NCBI RefSeq assembly: GCF_007954585.1 | Contig: NZ_CP042382.1 | Location: 1,240,001-1,304,000 of the forward strand | From: Pistricoccus aurantiacus | GTDB taxonomy: Bacteria > Pseudomonadota > Gammaproteobacteria > Pseudomonadales > Halomonadaceae | Direction: 5' to 3' | DNA length: 64,000 nucleotides | Shown here: positions 29,848 through 38,615 of the stretch, one piece after another | Layout: every line of letters starts with the position of its first letter | Position numbering within the stretch: position 1 is the first letter of the stretch | Program-made: the position numbers and the translations under genes | The notes under the pieces: generated by a model | What the model was told of the DNA's origin: nothing | The model's input: the letters and a program-made list of their open reading frames with translations, nothing else | Databases searched by the model: none

Positions 29848-32046
29848 ATGAATCCCTTTCCCTTGGAAGAGCGCCTGTTCGAGGTGCTGCGCGACGGCGA
29901 CTGGCCGAGCCCCGCCCAGGCGTGGCGCCTCGATGAAGTGGGGCTTACGGCGCCGATGCTGGCGGAGTTGTTCGAGTCCCAGGTGCTCAGCCGCCAACTG
30001 GATCTTCATGCCCGACGCCTGCAGGCCCGCGGCGAGGCGTTCTATACCATCGGCAGTTCCGGTCACGAAGGCAATGCCGCAATCGCCGCCGCGTTTCGGG
30101 TGACCGACCCGGCATTCCTGCACTATCGCGACGCGGCTTTCTTGCTCCAGCGCAGCAAGCAGCTACCCGGGCAAACGCCGATCCACGACATGCTGCTGAG
30201 CTTTGCCGCCTCAAGCGAAGATCCGATCTCCGGTGGTCGTCACAAGGTGCTGGGCTCCAAGGCACTGAACGTGCCGCCCCAGACCAGCACCATCGCCTCC
30301 CATCTGCCCAAGGCGGTGGGGGCCGCCCATGGCCTCGGCCTGTGGCGTCGCATCCGCGGATCGGGGGAGTGGCCAACGGACAGCGTGGTGCTGTGCAGCT
30401 TTGGCGATGCTTCCTTCAACCACTCGACGACCCAGGGTGCCCTCAACGCGGCGGCCTGGGCAGCCTATCAGGGCACGCCGATGCCCCTGGTCATGATCTG
30501 CGAGGACAACGGCATCGGCATCTCCACGCCGACTCCCGCCGGCTGGATCGAACAGAGCATGCGCGGCCGCCCGGGGTTTCACTACATCAGTTGCGATGGA
30601 CTCGATCTGCTCGACACCTACCGCGCCGCCCGCGAGGCAGAGCGCTTGGCCCGACGCCTCAAGCAGCCGGTGTTTTTGCACATGCACTGCGTGCGCCTGA
30701 TGGGCCACGCCGGCTCCGACGCTCAGCAGTCCTACCTGACGGCGAAGCAGATCAAGGCCGCCGAGGCGCGCGATCCGCTGCTGTACAGCGCCGGTCTGTT
30801 GATACGTCATGGTGTGCTCGAACCCGAGACCATCCAGACGCTTTATCACCATATTGGCGAACGGGTCGCTCAGGTTGCGGAAGTGGCGATTCGTCAGCCC
30901 AAGCTGGAAAGCGCCGAGGCGGTGATGGCCTCCATCGTGCCGCCGCATCGCCTCAGCCGCCGCCAGCCCATCGAAGCAGAGGTGGATGCAACGCCGGCCA
31001 CCATGGCCCGGCTGCTCAGCCAGACCCTGTATCGGCTGATGGAAGCCTATCCGCACCTGGTCATGGCCGGGGAGGACATCGGCCGCAAGGGCGGCGTCTA
31101 CGGCGTGACCCAGCGGCTGCAGGCCAGGTACGGCGCCTATCGCATCATCGACACCCTGCTCGATGAGCAGAGCATTCTGGGGCTGGGCATCGGCCTGGCT
31201 CAGAACGGCTTCGTGCCCATCGTCGAGATCCAGTTCCTGGCCTATCTGCACAACGCCGAAGATCAACTGCGCGGCGAGGCCTCTACCCTGAGCTTCTTCT
31301 CGAAAGGGCAGTACACCAACCCCATGGTGATACGCATCGCGGGGCTGGGCTACCAGAAGGGCTTCGGCGGGCATTTCCACAACGACAACGCCATCGCCGT
31401 GCTGCGCGACATTCCCGGTCTGCTGGTGGCCTGTCCGTCGAACGCGGCGGATGCGGTGGGCCTTTTGCAGGAGGCGGTGCGCCTGGCGGACGAGGAACAG
31501 CGCATCGTGGTGATGCTCGAACCCATCGCCCTCTATCACTGCCGCGATCTCATCGAGGAAGGCGATCAGCGCTGGAGCTTCCCTGATCCCGGCCCGGAGT
31601 ATCGTCTGCCAGTGGGCTCCCTGGGCCAGTGGAGCGAAGGGCGCGATCTGGCGATTCTCACCTATGGCAACGGCGTCTATCTGTCGCATCAGGCCCGGGA
31701 TCGGCTCGAGGCCAAGGGCATCGCGCTGCGTATCATCGACCTGCGCTGGCTGACGGCGCTGGATCACGACGAGATCCAGCGCCGGGTGGCTGACTGCGCC
31801 CAGGTGCTGTGCGTGGACGAATGCCGTCGCAGTGGCTCACCCAGCGAGGAGGTCATCACCGGCCTGGTGGAGCGGGGTGTAGAGTCCCATCGTCTGCACC
31901 GCCTGACCGCCGAGGACAGCTTCATTCCCCTGGGACCGGCGGCGACGGTCACGCTGCCCTCGGTCGCGGCGATTTGTGAGCGTGCCGAAGGCCTTGTAGC
32001 CAGGCAGACCGCATTTGAACGCACCGTAACAGGGAGCCGGACATGA
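29848..32046 (+). CDS. TPP-dependent 2-oxoacid dehydrogenase E1, fused alpha and beta subunits
   Basis: A 732-residue protein joining both E1 subunits. The alpha part (1-370) has YTIGSSGHEGNAAIAAAF, the TPP-binding stretch GDASFNHSTTQGALN near 190 and CEDNGIGIS. The beta part (about 380-720) has MAGEDIGRKGGVYGVTQRLQ, LLDEQSILGLGIGLAQNG and the C-terminal transketolase-like domain AILTYGNGVYLS. It would decarboxylate a branched-chain or similar 2-oxoacid and hand the acyl group to a lipoyl E2, but no E2 or E3 gene is adjacent. The last bases overlap the malonyltransferase-like gene (ATGA), so the two are translationally coupled, which suggests an acyl-chain or lipid role (inference). Confidence 0.88.
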   Translation: MNPFPLEERLFEVLRDGDWPSPAQAWRLDEVGLTAPMLAELFESQVLSRQLDLHARRLQARGEAFYTIGSSGHEGNAAIAAAFRVTDPAFLHYRDAAFLLQRSKQLPGQTPIHDMLLSFAASSEDPISGGRHKVLGSKALNVPPQTSTIASHLPKAVGAAHGLGLWRRIRGSGEWPTDSVVLCSFGDASFNHSTTQGALNAAAWAAYQGTPMPLVMICEDNGIGISTPTPAGWIEQSMRGRPGFHYISCDGLDLLDTYRAAREAERLARRLKQPVFLHMHCVRLMGHAGSDAQQSYLTAKQIKAAEARDPLLYSAGLLIRHGVLEPETIQTLYHHIGERVAQVAEVAIRQPKLESAEAVMASIVPPHRLSRRQPIEAEVDATPATMARLLSQTLYRLMEAYPHLVMAGEDIGRKGGVYGVTQRLQARYGAYRIIDTLLDEQSILGLGIGLAQNGFVPIVEIQFLAYLHNAEDQLRGEASTLSFFSKGQYTNPMVIRIAGLGYQKGFGGHFHNDNAIAVLRDIPGLLVACPSNAADAVGLLQEAVRLADEEQRIVVMLEPIALYHCRDLIEEGDQRWSFPDPGPEYRLPVGSLGQWSEGRDLAILTYGNGVYLSHQARDRLEAKGIALRIIDLRWLTALDHDEIQRRVADCAQVLCVDECRRSGSPSEEVITGLVERGVESHRLHRLTAEDSFIPLGPAATVTLPSVAAICERAEGLVARQTAFERTVTGSRT

Positions 32047-33095
32047 GTGAGCTGACCCAGCCAAAGGAACGCCTGCTGATCGTCTGCCCCGGGCGCGGCA
32101 CCTACAACCAGGCAGAGTGGGGCACCCTGACCCGCCACGCCGCCGGCAGTGATTGGCTTGCGCGCTTCGATGCGCTGCGCCGCGAGCAGGACCAGCCCAC
32201 CTTGAGCGAGCTCGACGGCGAGACCCCGTTTCGCCTGAGCCTGCACGGGCGCGGCGATCACGCCTCGCCGCTGATCTACGCCTGCGCCCTGGCGGACGCG
32301 CTGGCCATCGACCGGGAGCGCTACGAGATCTGCGCCGTGACCGGCAACTCCATGGGCTGGTACATCGCCCTGGCCCTCGGCGGCGCGCTCGCCCAGGACG
32401 ACGCCTTCACCCTGATCAACACCATGGGCCACCTGATGCAGACCACCCTCAACGGTGGCCAGCTGCTCTACCCTTGGGTCGACGATCAGTGGCGGCCCCA
32501 GCCCGAGCATCGCCGGGAACTGCTGGCGCTGATCGAAAAGTTGCACGGACAGGACGGCAGCGAACTTTATCTCTCCATCGACCTCGGCGGCATGCTGGTG
32601 TTTGGCGGCAACGAGGCCGGGCTCAAGCGGCTTGCCGAGGAACTGCCGCCGCTGGAGCGCTTCCCCCTGCGCCTGCATCAGCACGCCGCCTTTCATACGC
32701 CGATGCAGGAAGGCGTCAAAATCGAGGCCAGAACCTGCCTGCCGGCGACGCCGTTTGGCGCCCCCGAGGTGCCGCTGATCGACGGCCGGGGCAAGCTCTG
32801 GACCCCCTGGAGCACCGATCCCGAAGCACTGTGGGACTACACCCTCGGCGAACAGCTGGTGACGTCCTATGACTTCAGCGCCGCCCTCAAGGTGGGTGTG
32901 CGCGAATTCGCCCCGGACCGCATCGTAATTCCCGGCCCCGGCGCCACCCTCGGCGGCGCCGTCGCCCAGGCGCTGATCCAGCTCAACTGGTGGGGACTCG
33001 ACAGCAAGGCCGCCTTCCAGGCCATGCAGCAGGAGGAGCCAAGGCTGATCAGCATGGGCATAGAGGAGCAGCGGGGGTGGTTGGTAGGAAAGTAG
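32043..33095 (+). CDS. FabD-like acyl-carrier-protein S-malonyltransferase homologue
   Basis: A 350-residue protein of the acyltransferase fold: LLIVCPGRGTYNQAEWG at the N-terminus and the nucleophile elbow GNSMGWYIALALGG, where classical FabD has GHSLGE. The partner His is probably in HQHAAFHTPMQ, matching the GxxHxxxFHS region of the family. The His-to-Asn change next to the nucleophile is unusual, so the acyl group transferred may not be malonyl. It overlaps the fused E1 gene by 4 bases, so it probably uses or receives the E1 product. Confidence is good for fold, low for substrate. Confidence 0.75.
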   Translation: MSELTQPKERLLIVCPGRGTYNQAEWGTLTRHAAGSDWLARFDALRREQDQPTLSELDGETPFRLSLHGRGDHASPLIYACALADALAIDRERYEICAVTGNSMGWYIALALGGALAQDDAFTLINTMGHLMQTTLNGGQLLYPWVDDQWRPQPEHRRELLALIEKLHGQDGSELYLSIDLGGMLVFGGNEAGLKRLAEELPPLERFPLRLHQHAAFHTPMQEGVKIEARTCLPATPFGAPEVPLIDGRGKLWTPWSTDPEALWDYTLGEQLVTSYDFSAALKVGVREFAPDRIVIPGPGATLGGAVAQALIQLNWWGLDSKAAFQAMQQEEPRLISMGIEEQRGWLVGK

Positions 33096-33277
33096 GGTTA
33101 AAATTTTGTATTGATGGGTGATGTAACAAGGCATGAGCGGCTGACTGCTTGCTATCAAAACGGCGTTTCAGCAAATGCAGTCGACGTTCAAGTCAATAAA
33201 CGAGCGGGCAGCCTGATTGCTGTTGAGCGTCCTCTGTCCGATCTTACCGTGATGTTTATGAAAGGAGCGTATCGTCC

Positions 33278-33712
33278 ATGAATCCAAGGTCATCTAATCT
33301 TGCTGTCGGTGTTTTGCTATTCACCGCTATAGCATTGGCGGGATGCGTCAGCGGCGGTACTTCGAGTTCCAAAAGCTCGAGCGCCAGCCAAGCCGGTGAT
33401 TTGCAGTTTGAACAAAGGACTTACCGCTACACCTGCGATAACAATCAAGCAATAGAAGCAAGGTACGTGACAACACAAGACGGTGAAGAGTCTGGTCCTG
33501 TCTTTCTCGTACTTGAATACAAAGATCAACTCTTTGGCCTTGCGCCTGCAGTATCGGCCAGTGGCAGTCGTTATATCGGGCACGCAGGTTTAACCACAGG
33601 CTCAGGCCTGGAGTGGTGGGGTAAGGGCGATGAAGCCTGGTTGAATCGCTTCACCGGTGACAATGCCCAGGACACCGAGCGACTGCAGACATGCCGTCTT
33701 GATGAGCCTTGA
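33278..33712 (+). CDS. MliC-like lysozyme-inhibitor lipoprotein
   Basis: A 144-residue lipoprotein. The signal peptide ends in a lipobox LAGC (Cys near 22), followed by a Ser-rich linker. The mature domain has YRYTCDNNQAIEARYV and a late Cys in LQTCRL, the layout of the MliC/C-type lysozyme inhibitor domain, where the two cysteines form a disulfide. It likely sits in the outer membrane and protects peptidoglycan from host lysozyme. A strong ribosome site AAGGAG lies upstream. It stands alone in its transcription unit. Confidence 0.8.
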   Translation: MNPRSSNLAVGVLLFTAIALAGCVSGGTSSSKSSSASQAGDLQFEQRTYRYTCDNNQAIEARYVTTQDGEESGPVFLVLEYKDQLFGLAPAVSASGSRYIGHAGLTTGSGLEWWGKGDEAWLNRFTGDNAQDTERLQTCRLDEP

Positions 33713-33871
33713 ACGGTACGTCTACTGCATCAGCGCAGATAAGATTCTCGTTTCAGCGGATCCTTGTCCGGCCATCGCCTTGAGCAATTGTCGACGTTTA
33801 CACGCCATGATCTGTGACAGCAAGTCGGATTATGCGGCCTCAACCGATCAAACTGAGTGACATGGAGAGCC

Positions 33872-34093
33872 ATGAGCAATAGTCAGGACGCCACCGGTAT
33901 CGAAGGGAAACGAAGTTTTTCGGTCAGCCCCGGCCGCTTATGACGTTATTCGGCATGGAAATGTGGGAACGCTTTTCCTTCTATGGCATGCAAGCGATCC
34001 TGCTGATCTACCTGTATTACGAGGTGTCCCGTAGGCTGGCTGATGTCGGCTCAGGCACTGACCATCATCGTTTTCTCCGGTGTCTTCGCATGA
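33872..34093 (+). pseudogene. 5' remnant of a POT-family peptide transporter gene
   Basis: The start [16 protein letters not shown] is followed after a lost base by [23 protein letters not shown] and [11 protein letters not shown], the hallmark N-terminus of proton-dependent oligopeptide transporters (DtpA type). A further shift is needed to read [16 protein letters not shown], after which a stop ends the similarity. About 450 residues of the usual protein are missing. It lies directly before a proline iminopeptidase gene. Confidence 0.8.
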
Positions 34094-34186
34094 CTTTGGA
34101 CGGCGCTTGGGAAGCGCCAGCCGAAAGAAAGCGATGCGGGGGCGCGGACTGAAAATTCGCGGTTCACTCGCTGATGGGAAGCACGG

Positions 34187-35488
34187 ATGGAGAACCCCGG
34201 CATGAAACACGATGAATACACCTTGCCCGGACGGCACGTCATCGATCGCTACGTGGAAGTGCCGCTGGATTGGAGGAGTGCGGATAACGATGAGAAGATC
34301 GTGGTCTTCTTTCGCGAAGTCTGCCATCCCGCAAAAAGGAATGACCGTCTCCCGCTGCTGGTATTTCTTCAAGGCGGCCCCGGCGGCAAGTCGCCTCGGC
34401 CCACGAAGGATGATCCCGTCTGGTTATCGGAAGCGATAAAGCAATACCGTGTCATCCTGCCGGATCAGCGAGGAACCGGGCGCAGTGCCAGAATTACCGC
34501 TGCCACGATGGAGAAGATGAGCGACCCGGAGACTGCCGCCAACTATCTCTCCCATTTCGATGCCCATGCCGTTGTCGCGGATCTGGAATATATCAGGAAG
34601 AACGTTTACCAGGATGTCACCTGGGAAACCCTGGGCCAGAGTTACGGCGGCTTTCTGACCTTGACCTATCTTTCCCATGCACCCGAAGGCCTGGCGAAAT
34701 GCTATATCGCCGGCGGCCTCCCGAGCCTGTCACCGGATGCCGGCGAGGTCTATCGGCGTACCTACCGCCGGGTAGCGAGGAAGATGGAGGCCTACTATGC
34801 GCGCTATCCCTCCGACAGCGAGAAGCTCGATGACATCGCGGATCATATCCGCGCCAACCAGCCCCGCTTGCCGAACGGAGATATCCTCACCGTCCGGCGT
34901 TTTCAGACGCTGGGGCTATTGCTGGGCATGGGCGATGGGCCGGAGAAACTGCACTGGCTGATAGAAGAGGCCTTCACCAGCGAGAAGAAGGAAGCATTGA
35001 ACCGTCATTTTCTCAACGAGGTGATGACGTTGACCGGCCTGGATGAAAATCCCTTGTTCGCCGCCTTGCATGAGCATATCTACGCGACGCCTGACGCTGA
35101 ATATGCCTGGGCGGCGGAGCGCGAGCGAGAGCATCATCATGAATTCTCGCAGGAACATCGTCCGCTTTACCTTACCGGCGAGATGATCTACCCATGGATG
35201 TTCGAAGAGATAAGCGCGTTAAAGCCTTTCCGTGACGGCGTCCACGCGCTTGCGGGCAAACGCCTGACCAAGCCTTTCTATGATCGAGAGCGGCTGGCTC
35301 ACAACAGTGTTCCCGTGGCCGCGGCCATCTACTTCGACGACATGTACGTGGATGCAGGCCTGTCCGTCGAAACCGCCGAAGTGGTCGATAACCTGGCGTA
35401 TTGGATGACCAACGAATTCGAGCACGACGGCTTACGCCAGGACCCGAAAGTCTTCAAGAAACTGGTATCCCTTCTGGAAGACTGCTGA
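34187..35488 (+). CDS. Proline iminopeptidase-like alpha/beta hydrolase (S33 family)
   Basis: A 433-residue serine peptidase: LLVFLQGGPGG (oxyanion region), LPDQRGTGRS near 100 and nucleophile elbow GQSYGGFLTL near 150, followed by a large helical lid. These are the marks of the prolyl aminopeptidase S33 family, which releases N-terminal proline. Length agrees with the larger members. ATG 34,187 and ATG 34,202 are both possible; the second has GGAG nine bases upstream. The broken peptide transporter before it suggests a former peptide-uptake and cleavage unit, and the convergent neighbour is a proline-racemase-family gene. Confidence 0.88.
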   Translation: MENPGMKHDEYTLPGRHVIDRYVEVPLDWRSADNDEKIVVFFREVCHPAKRNDRLPLLVFLQGGPGGKSPRPTKDDPVWLSEAIKQYRVILPDQRGTGRSARITAATMEKMSDPETAANYLSHFDAHAVVADLEYIRKNVYQDVTWETLGQSYGGFLTLTYLSHAPEGLAKCYIAGGLPSLSPDAGEVYRRTYRRVARKMEAYYARYPSDSEKLDDIADHIRANQPRLPNGDILTVRRFQTLGLLLGMGDGPEKLHWLIEEAFTSEKKEALNRHFLNEVMTLTGLDENPLFAALHEHIYATPDAEYAWAAEREREHHHEFSQEHRPLYLTGEMIYPWMFEEISALKPFRDGVHALAGKRLTKPFYDRERLAHNSVPVAAAIYFDDMYVDAGLSVETAEVVDNLAYWMTNEFEHDGLRQDPKVFKKLVSLLEDC

Positions 35489-35500
35489 TCCCGCCATCCC

Positions 35501-36550
35501 TCAGTCCACGGTGCGATGACGGCTGGTGAGGATATGGTGTAGCCCATCGCAGTTCACCATGGGATCGTCCCGGTTGATGATGATATCCGAGCGGGCCAGC
35601 ACATGGGCCTTGCCGGTAATGGTGTTGTCTACCACGTCGTGATTGCCGTCCCGGCGGGCGCGAGTGAGCTCGCCGATGAAACCGGAATCGCGCAGCGATA
35701 CGGTTTCCAGCCTGTCTCCCGGCTGAACAAGGCCTTCATGATGCATCAGGGCCAGCCGCGCCGAGGTACCGGTGCCGGTGGTGCTGCGACAGATCACGTT
35801 TTCGTGGACATAGGTGGCGGAGCGGGAGCGGTAGAACCCCTCGGCCACCTGCTCGACTGGCCCCATGAAGTGCAGAAACGGCAGCGGCCCTACATCCCCC
35901 AGGGTGTAGTGGGAGAAACCGCCGCGAATCTGCAGCGCTTCGACGATGGCATGGGCGCATCGTGCCAGCCGCCGTTCCTCGTCTCGGGTCAGGGCAAAGC
36001 CTAGCTCGGTGGCGTCCACCAGGGCGTAAAAGCCGCCGCTGTAGGCGATGCTGTAGGTCACCTCGCCAATCGAAGGCACCTGGATGCGGTTGCGGTAGGT
36101 GTCGATATAGGTGGGCAGGCCTTCGCAGGTGATCGCTTCCACCACGCCGTTTTCCACCCGCGCTTCGATATTCACCAATCCCGCCGGTGACTCCAGCACG
36201 AAGTTTTGTCGACCCTCCTGTTTGGGAATCATGCCGCTTTCCAGCAGGGCGGTGGCAGTGCAGATCGTGTTGGAGCCGGAATAGATCGGGTAGCCCATCA
36301 CTTCCATGATGATATAGCCCATCCGGGCCTCGGGGTGCGTGGCGGGAACGATCAGATCCACGGACATTTCGGGGATGCCGTAGGGCTCGTTCAGCAACAG
36401 TTTGCGCAGGCCGTCCGCGTCGTCGCGCAGATATTCCATCTGCTGGCGAACCGTCGTGCCGGGAAGCGGATCGATGCCACCGACGACAATACGGCTGACG
36501 TCACCCCCGGCATGAGTATCGATTAACTGCAGGCTGAGTTCGGCGCTCAT
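35501..36550 (-). CDS. Proline racemase-superfamily protein lacking both catalytic cysteines
   Basis: A 349-residue protein clearly of the proline racemase / 4-hydroxyproline epimerase / trans-3-hydroxyproline dehydratase superfamily: IDTHAGGDVSRIVVGG near 10-25 and TGTGTSARLALMHHEG near 258-273. The first Cys motif MCGH is YSGS here (Ser91) and the second PCGTGT is TTGTGT (Thr258); the conserved Asp of DRSPC is Cys254. Racemase activity by the two-Cys mechanism is therefore unlikely. Thr at the second site is known in dehydratases. ATG 36,550 follows GGAGGAATTCCC and overlaps the stop of the upstream MDR gene by 4 bases, forming an operon. Confidence 0.85.
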   Translation of the reverse strand: MSAELSLQLIDTHAGGDVSRIVVGGIDPLPGTTVRQQMEYLRDDADGLRKLLLNEPYGIPEMSVDLIVPATHPEARMGYIIMEVMGYPIYSGSNTICTATALLESGMIPKQEGRQNFVLESPAGLVNIEARVENGVVEAITCEGLPTYIDTYRNRIQVPSIGEVTYSIAYSGGFYALVDATELGFALTRDEERRLARCAHAIVEALQIRGGFSHYTLGDVGPLPFLHFMGPVEQVAEGFYRSRSATYVHENVICRSTTGTGTSARLALMHHEGLVQPGDRLETVSLRDSGFIGELTRARRDGNHDVVDNTITGKAHVLARSDIIINRDDPMVNCDGLHHILTSRHRTVD

Positions 36551-37722
36551 GGGAATTCCTCCAGAGCAAAGGGCGCGCCGTGAGTTTGCCACTGCGCGTC
36601 CGGGACAATCACGATCTTGCCCAGGTAGTGGCTTCCGCGATTGACGAAGTAGGTTTCCGCTTCGCGCAGTTCGGATAGCTTGAACGCCGCGTGCAGTACC
36701 GGCTTGAGCTCACCGCTGCGAATCCACGTCACCAGCTGCTCGGCTTCTTCTCGAGTGCCGTGGGAGACACCAAAGATCCGCACCTGGTACAGATAGATAC
36801 GTGTCCAAAGTACCTCGCTGACGTTCCCGCCGCTGGCGCCGGCGATGGAAAGGCGCGGATAGCTTTCCCGGGCCCTCATGTCGAAGATCATGGCGTCGAT
36901 GAAGCGGTCTGTCATCTCGCCGCCCACCAGATCCATAACCGCGTCGATGGGGCGATCCCCCGTCACCGCCCGCACCCGATCGGTGAAGTCCCGCATGTTC
37001 GAACGATCCAGCACCGCTTCCGCCCCCAGGGCGAGCAGCGCATCCGCTTTATCCTGCTGGCTCAGCGCATAGGGAATCGCTCCCAGAAGCCGACATAACT
37101 GAATCAGCGCCGTGCCCACGCCACCGCTGGCCCCGGTGACCAGCACACGCTCGCCGGCCTTGACTCCCGCTGCATTGAGCATGCGCAGGGCAGTCTGGTA
37201 GGAACACATGCCCATTGCCGCCAGCTCCGCATCTGCCAGATCTGGATTGTCCACGGCATGAAACTGATCCGCCGGTACGGCGATATATTCGGCAAAACCG
37301 CCGTCGGCGCCGTGGCCGTAATAATCCGGAGTGAGGTTGATATCACGGCGCTCGTCCGCGTAGAGATTGAAGTCCAGCAGACCCCGCTGGCCAAGGCGCG
37401 CGTCGCTCACGCCATCCCCCACCGCGACCACGCGCCCCACCACATCCGCGCCCTGAATACGCGGAAAGGTCAGAGTCGGCGAGCCGCCCATCTGAAACGA
37501 TGTCATCTCGTCCTTATCCTTGGTGGGGTAGAGGCCCTCGCGGGCCTTGCGGTCGGTGTTGTTTTTCGCCGTCGCGGTGACCTGTACCAGCACCTCGCCC
37601 CTGGCGGGCTCGGGCGTTGGCACGTCCTGACGATAAACCAGCTTGTCGATGCCGCCGTGGCCGGTCAGCAGCATGGCCGCCATCTGACTGGGCACCTTTT
37701 CCGGGATAGGACGAGTCGCCAT
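36547..37722 (-). CDS. MDR-superfamily zinc-type alcohol dehydrogenase / quinone oxidoreductase-like protein
   Basis: A 391-residue medium-chain dehydrogenase/reductase. A GroES-like N-terminal domain (EVLVQVTATAKNNTDRK, FPRIQGADVVGRVVAVGDGV) is followed by a Rossmann NAD(P)-binding domain with VLVTGASGGVGTALIQL near 190. The zinc-binding residues of classical alcohol dehydrogenases are not obvious, so it is nearer the zinc-free quinone oxidoreductase group. ATG 37,722 follows AAGGAG. It is the first gene of a two-gene operon with the proline-racemase-family gene, so its substrate may be a hydroxyproline-related metabolite (inference). Confidence 0.85.
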   Translation of the reverse strand: MATRPIPEKVPSQMAAMLLTGHGGIDKLVYRQDVPTPEPARGEVLVQVTATAKNNTDRKAREGLYPTKDKDEMTSFQMGGSPTLTFPRIQGADVVGRVVAVGDGVSDARLGQRGLLDFNLYADERRDINLTPDYYGHGADGGFAEYIAVPADQFHAVDNPDLADAELAAMGMCSYQTALRMLNAAGVKAGERVLVTGASGGVGTALIQLCRLLGAIPYALSQQDKADALLALGAEAVLDRSNMRDFTDRVRAVTGDRPIDAVMDLVGGEMTDRFIDAMIFDMRARESYPRLSIAGASGGNVSEVLWTRIYLYQVRIFGVSHGTREEAEQLVTWIRSGELKPVLHAAFKLSELREAETYFVNRGSHYLGKIVIVPDAQWQTHGAPFALEEFP

Positions 37723-37891
37723 AGCTTGTCTCCTTGTATCGACCACCGTATCGACTACGACAATAGCAAATTTACCCGGATCAACCGAAAATCCCGCTCG
37801 CCGGCTGGATCGTTGATGGTAGAAGTGTCATGGTCACACGCCGAATGCGATGATCGACAGTCGCAATGTCTGAAGGTGGAGAAAATCTGTC

Positions 37892-38569
37892 ATGACTATC
37901 ACGCGTCGCCAACTCTTGAAGCGAAGCACCTGGCTCGCCGTTTCCGCGCCCTTGGCCCTGAAGGCAACGCTGACGAGCGCCTTGCCGAGCCAGTCTTCGG
38001 CAGCCGTCGGCTTGAAGGAGAGCGTGGTGATCTACGGCGATCAATTCAACGCCTCGCGGCTGGGCCAGGCGTTTCGTGACTCTGGCCGACTGCCGCACTA
38101 CGCCGGGGAGTTCACGGCTGGCGGCGGAAAAACCGCTCCGGGCCAACTGATCGCCGGCTTTACCGACGAGATGGGACTCGTACTGCTTGATGACGCTCTG
38201 CAAGGTCGCCATGGACAACTCCTCGCCGTGGGCCGTCACCGCGAGCAAGCCGGCGGCAATAGCGAGCATTGGTTGCAAAGCTATATGGATGAAAGCCGTG
38301 CCGATACCGCGTCGATTCCCGTCGGCTTCGCCACCCGTCATCCCGATGGTGGACGCGTCTGCTGGCATCTGCATCGTTCCGGCGGAGGGCTGGCGCTTGA
38401 AGACGTCCAGGCGCCGCGCCGCTGGCAGGATTCGTTGGGAATTTACTATGCGAGCCTGATCGGATGCGAAGCCGCATCGCAACGATGCGGAGAATGGCAG
38501 TCCAGCCAAGGTGTGCCCGGTGTTTCCGACGCCGCGACACCGACCATCAGCTTTCTGGCGCGGACTTGA
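37892..38569 (+). CDS. Tat-exported protein of unknown function
   Basis: A 225-residue protein with a twin-arginine signal TRRQLLKRSTWLAVSAPLAL, so it is probably folded in the cytoplasm and exported, perhaps with a cofactor. The mature part contains scattered Cys and His (CWHLHRSGG, IGCEAASQRCGEW). I recognise no domain. It reads divergently from the MDR gene with a 169-base gap and ends 46 bases before the MoxR-family gene. Confidence 0.6.
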   Translation: MTITRRQLLKRSTWLAVSAPLALKATLTSALPSQSSAAVGLKESVVIYGDQFNASRLGQAFRDSGRLPHYAGEFTAGGGKTAPGQLIAGFTDEMGLVLLDDALQGRHGQLLAVGRHREQAGGNSEHWLQSYMDESRADTASIPVGFATRHPDGGRVCWHLHRSGGGLALEDVQAPRRWQDSLGIYYASLIGCEAASQRCGEWQSSQGVPGVSDAATPTISFLART

Positions 38570-38615
38570 GTACACTCCCTGGCATTCTTCCGATTCCTTT
38601 TGATACGAGGCCAAG

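Noticed and set aside
30211..31767. A 518-codon minus-strand frame opposite the E1 gene
   Set aside because: It mirrors the coding frame of a well-supported dehydrogenase and has His/Gln/Arg-rich composition typical of antisense shadows.
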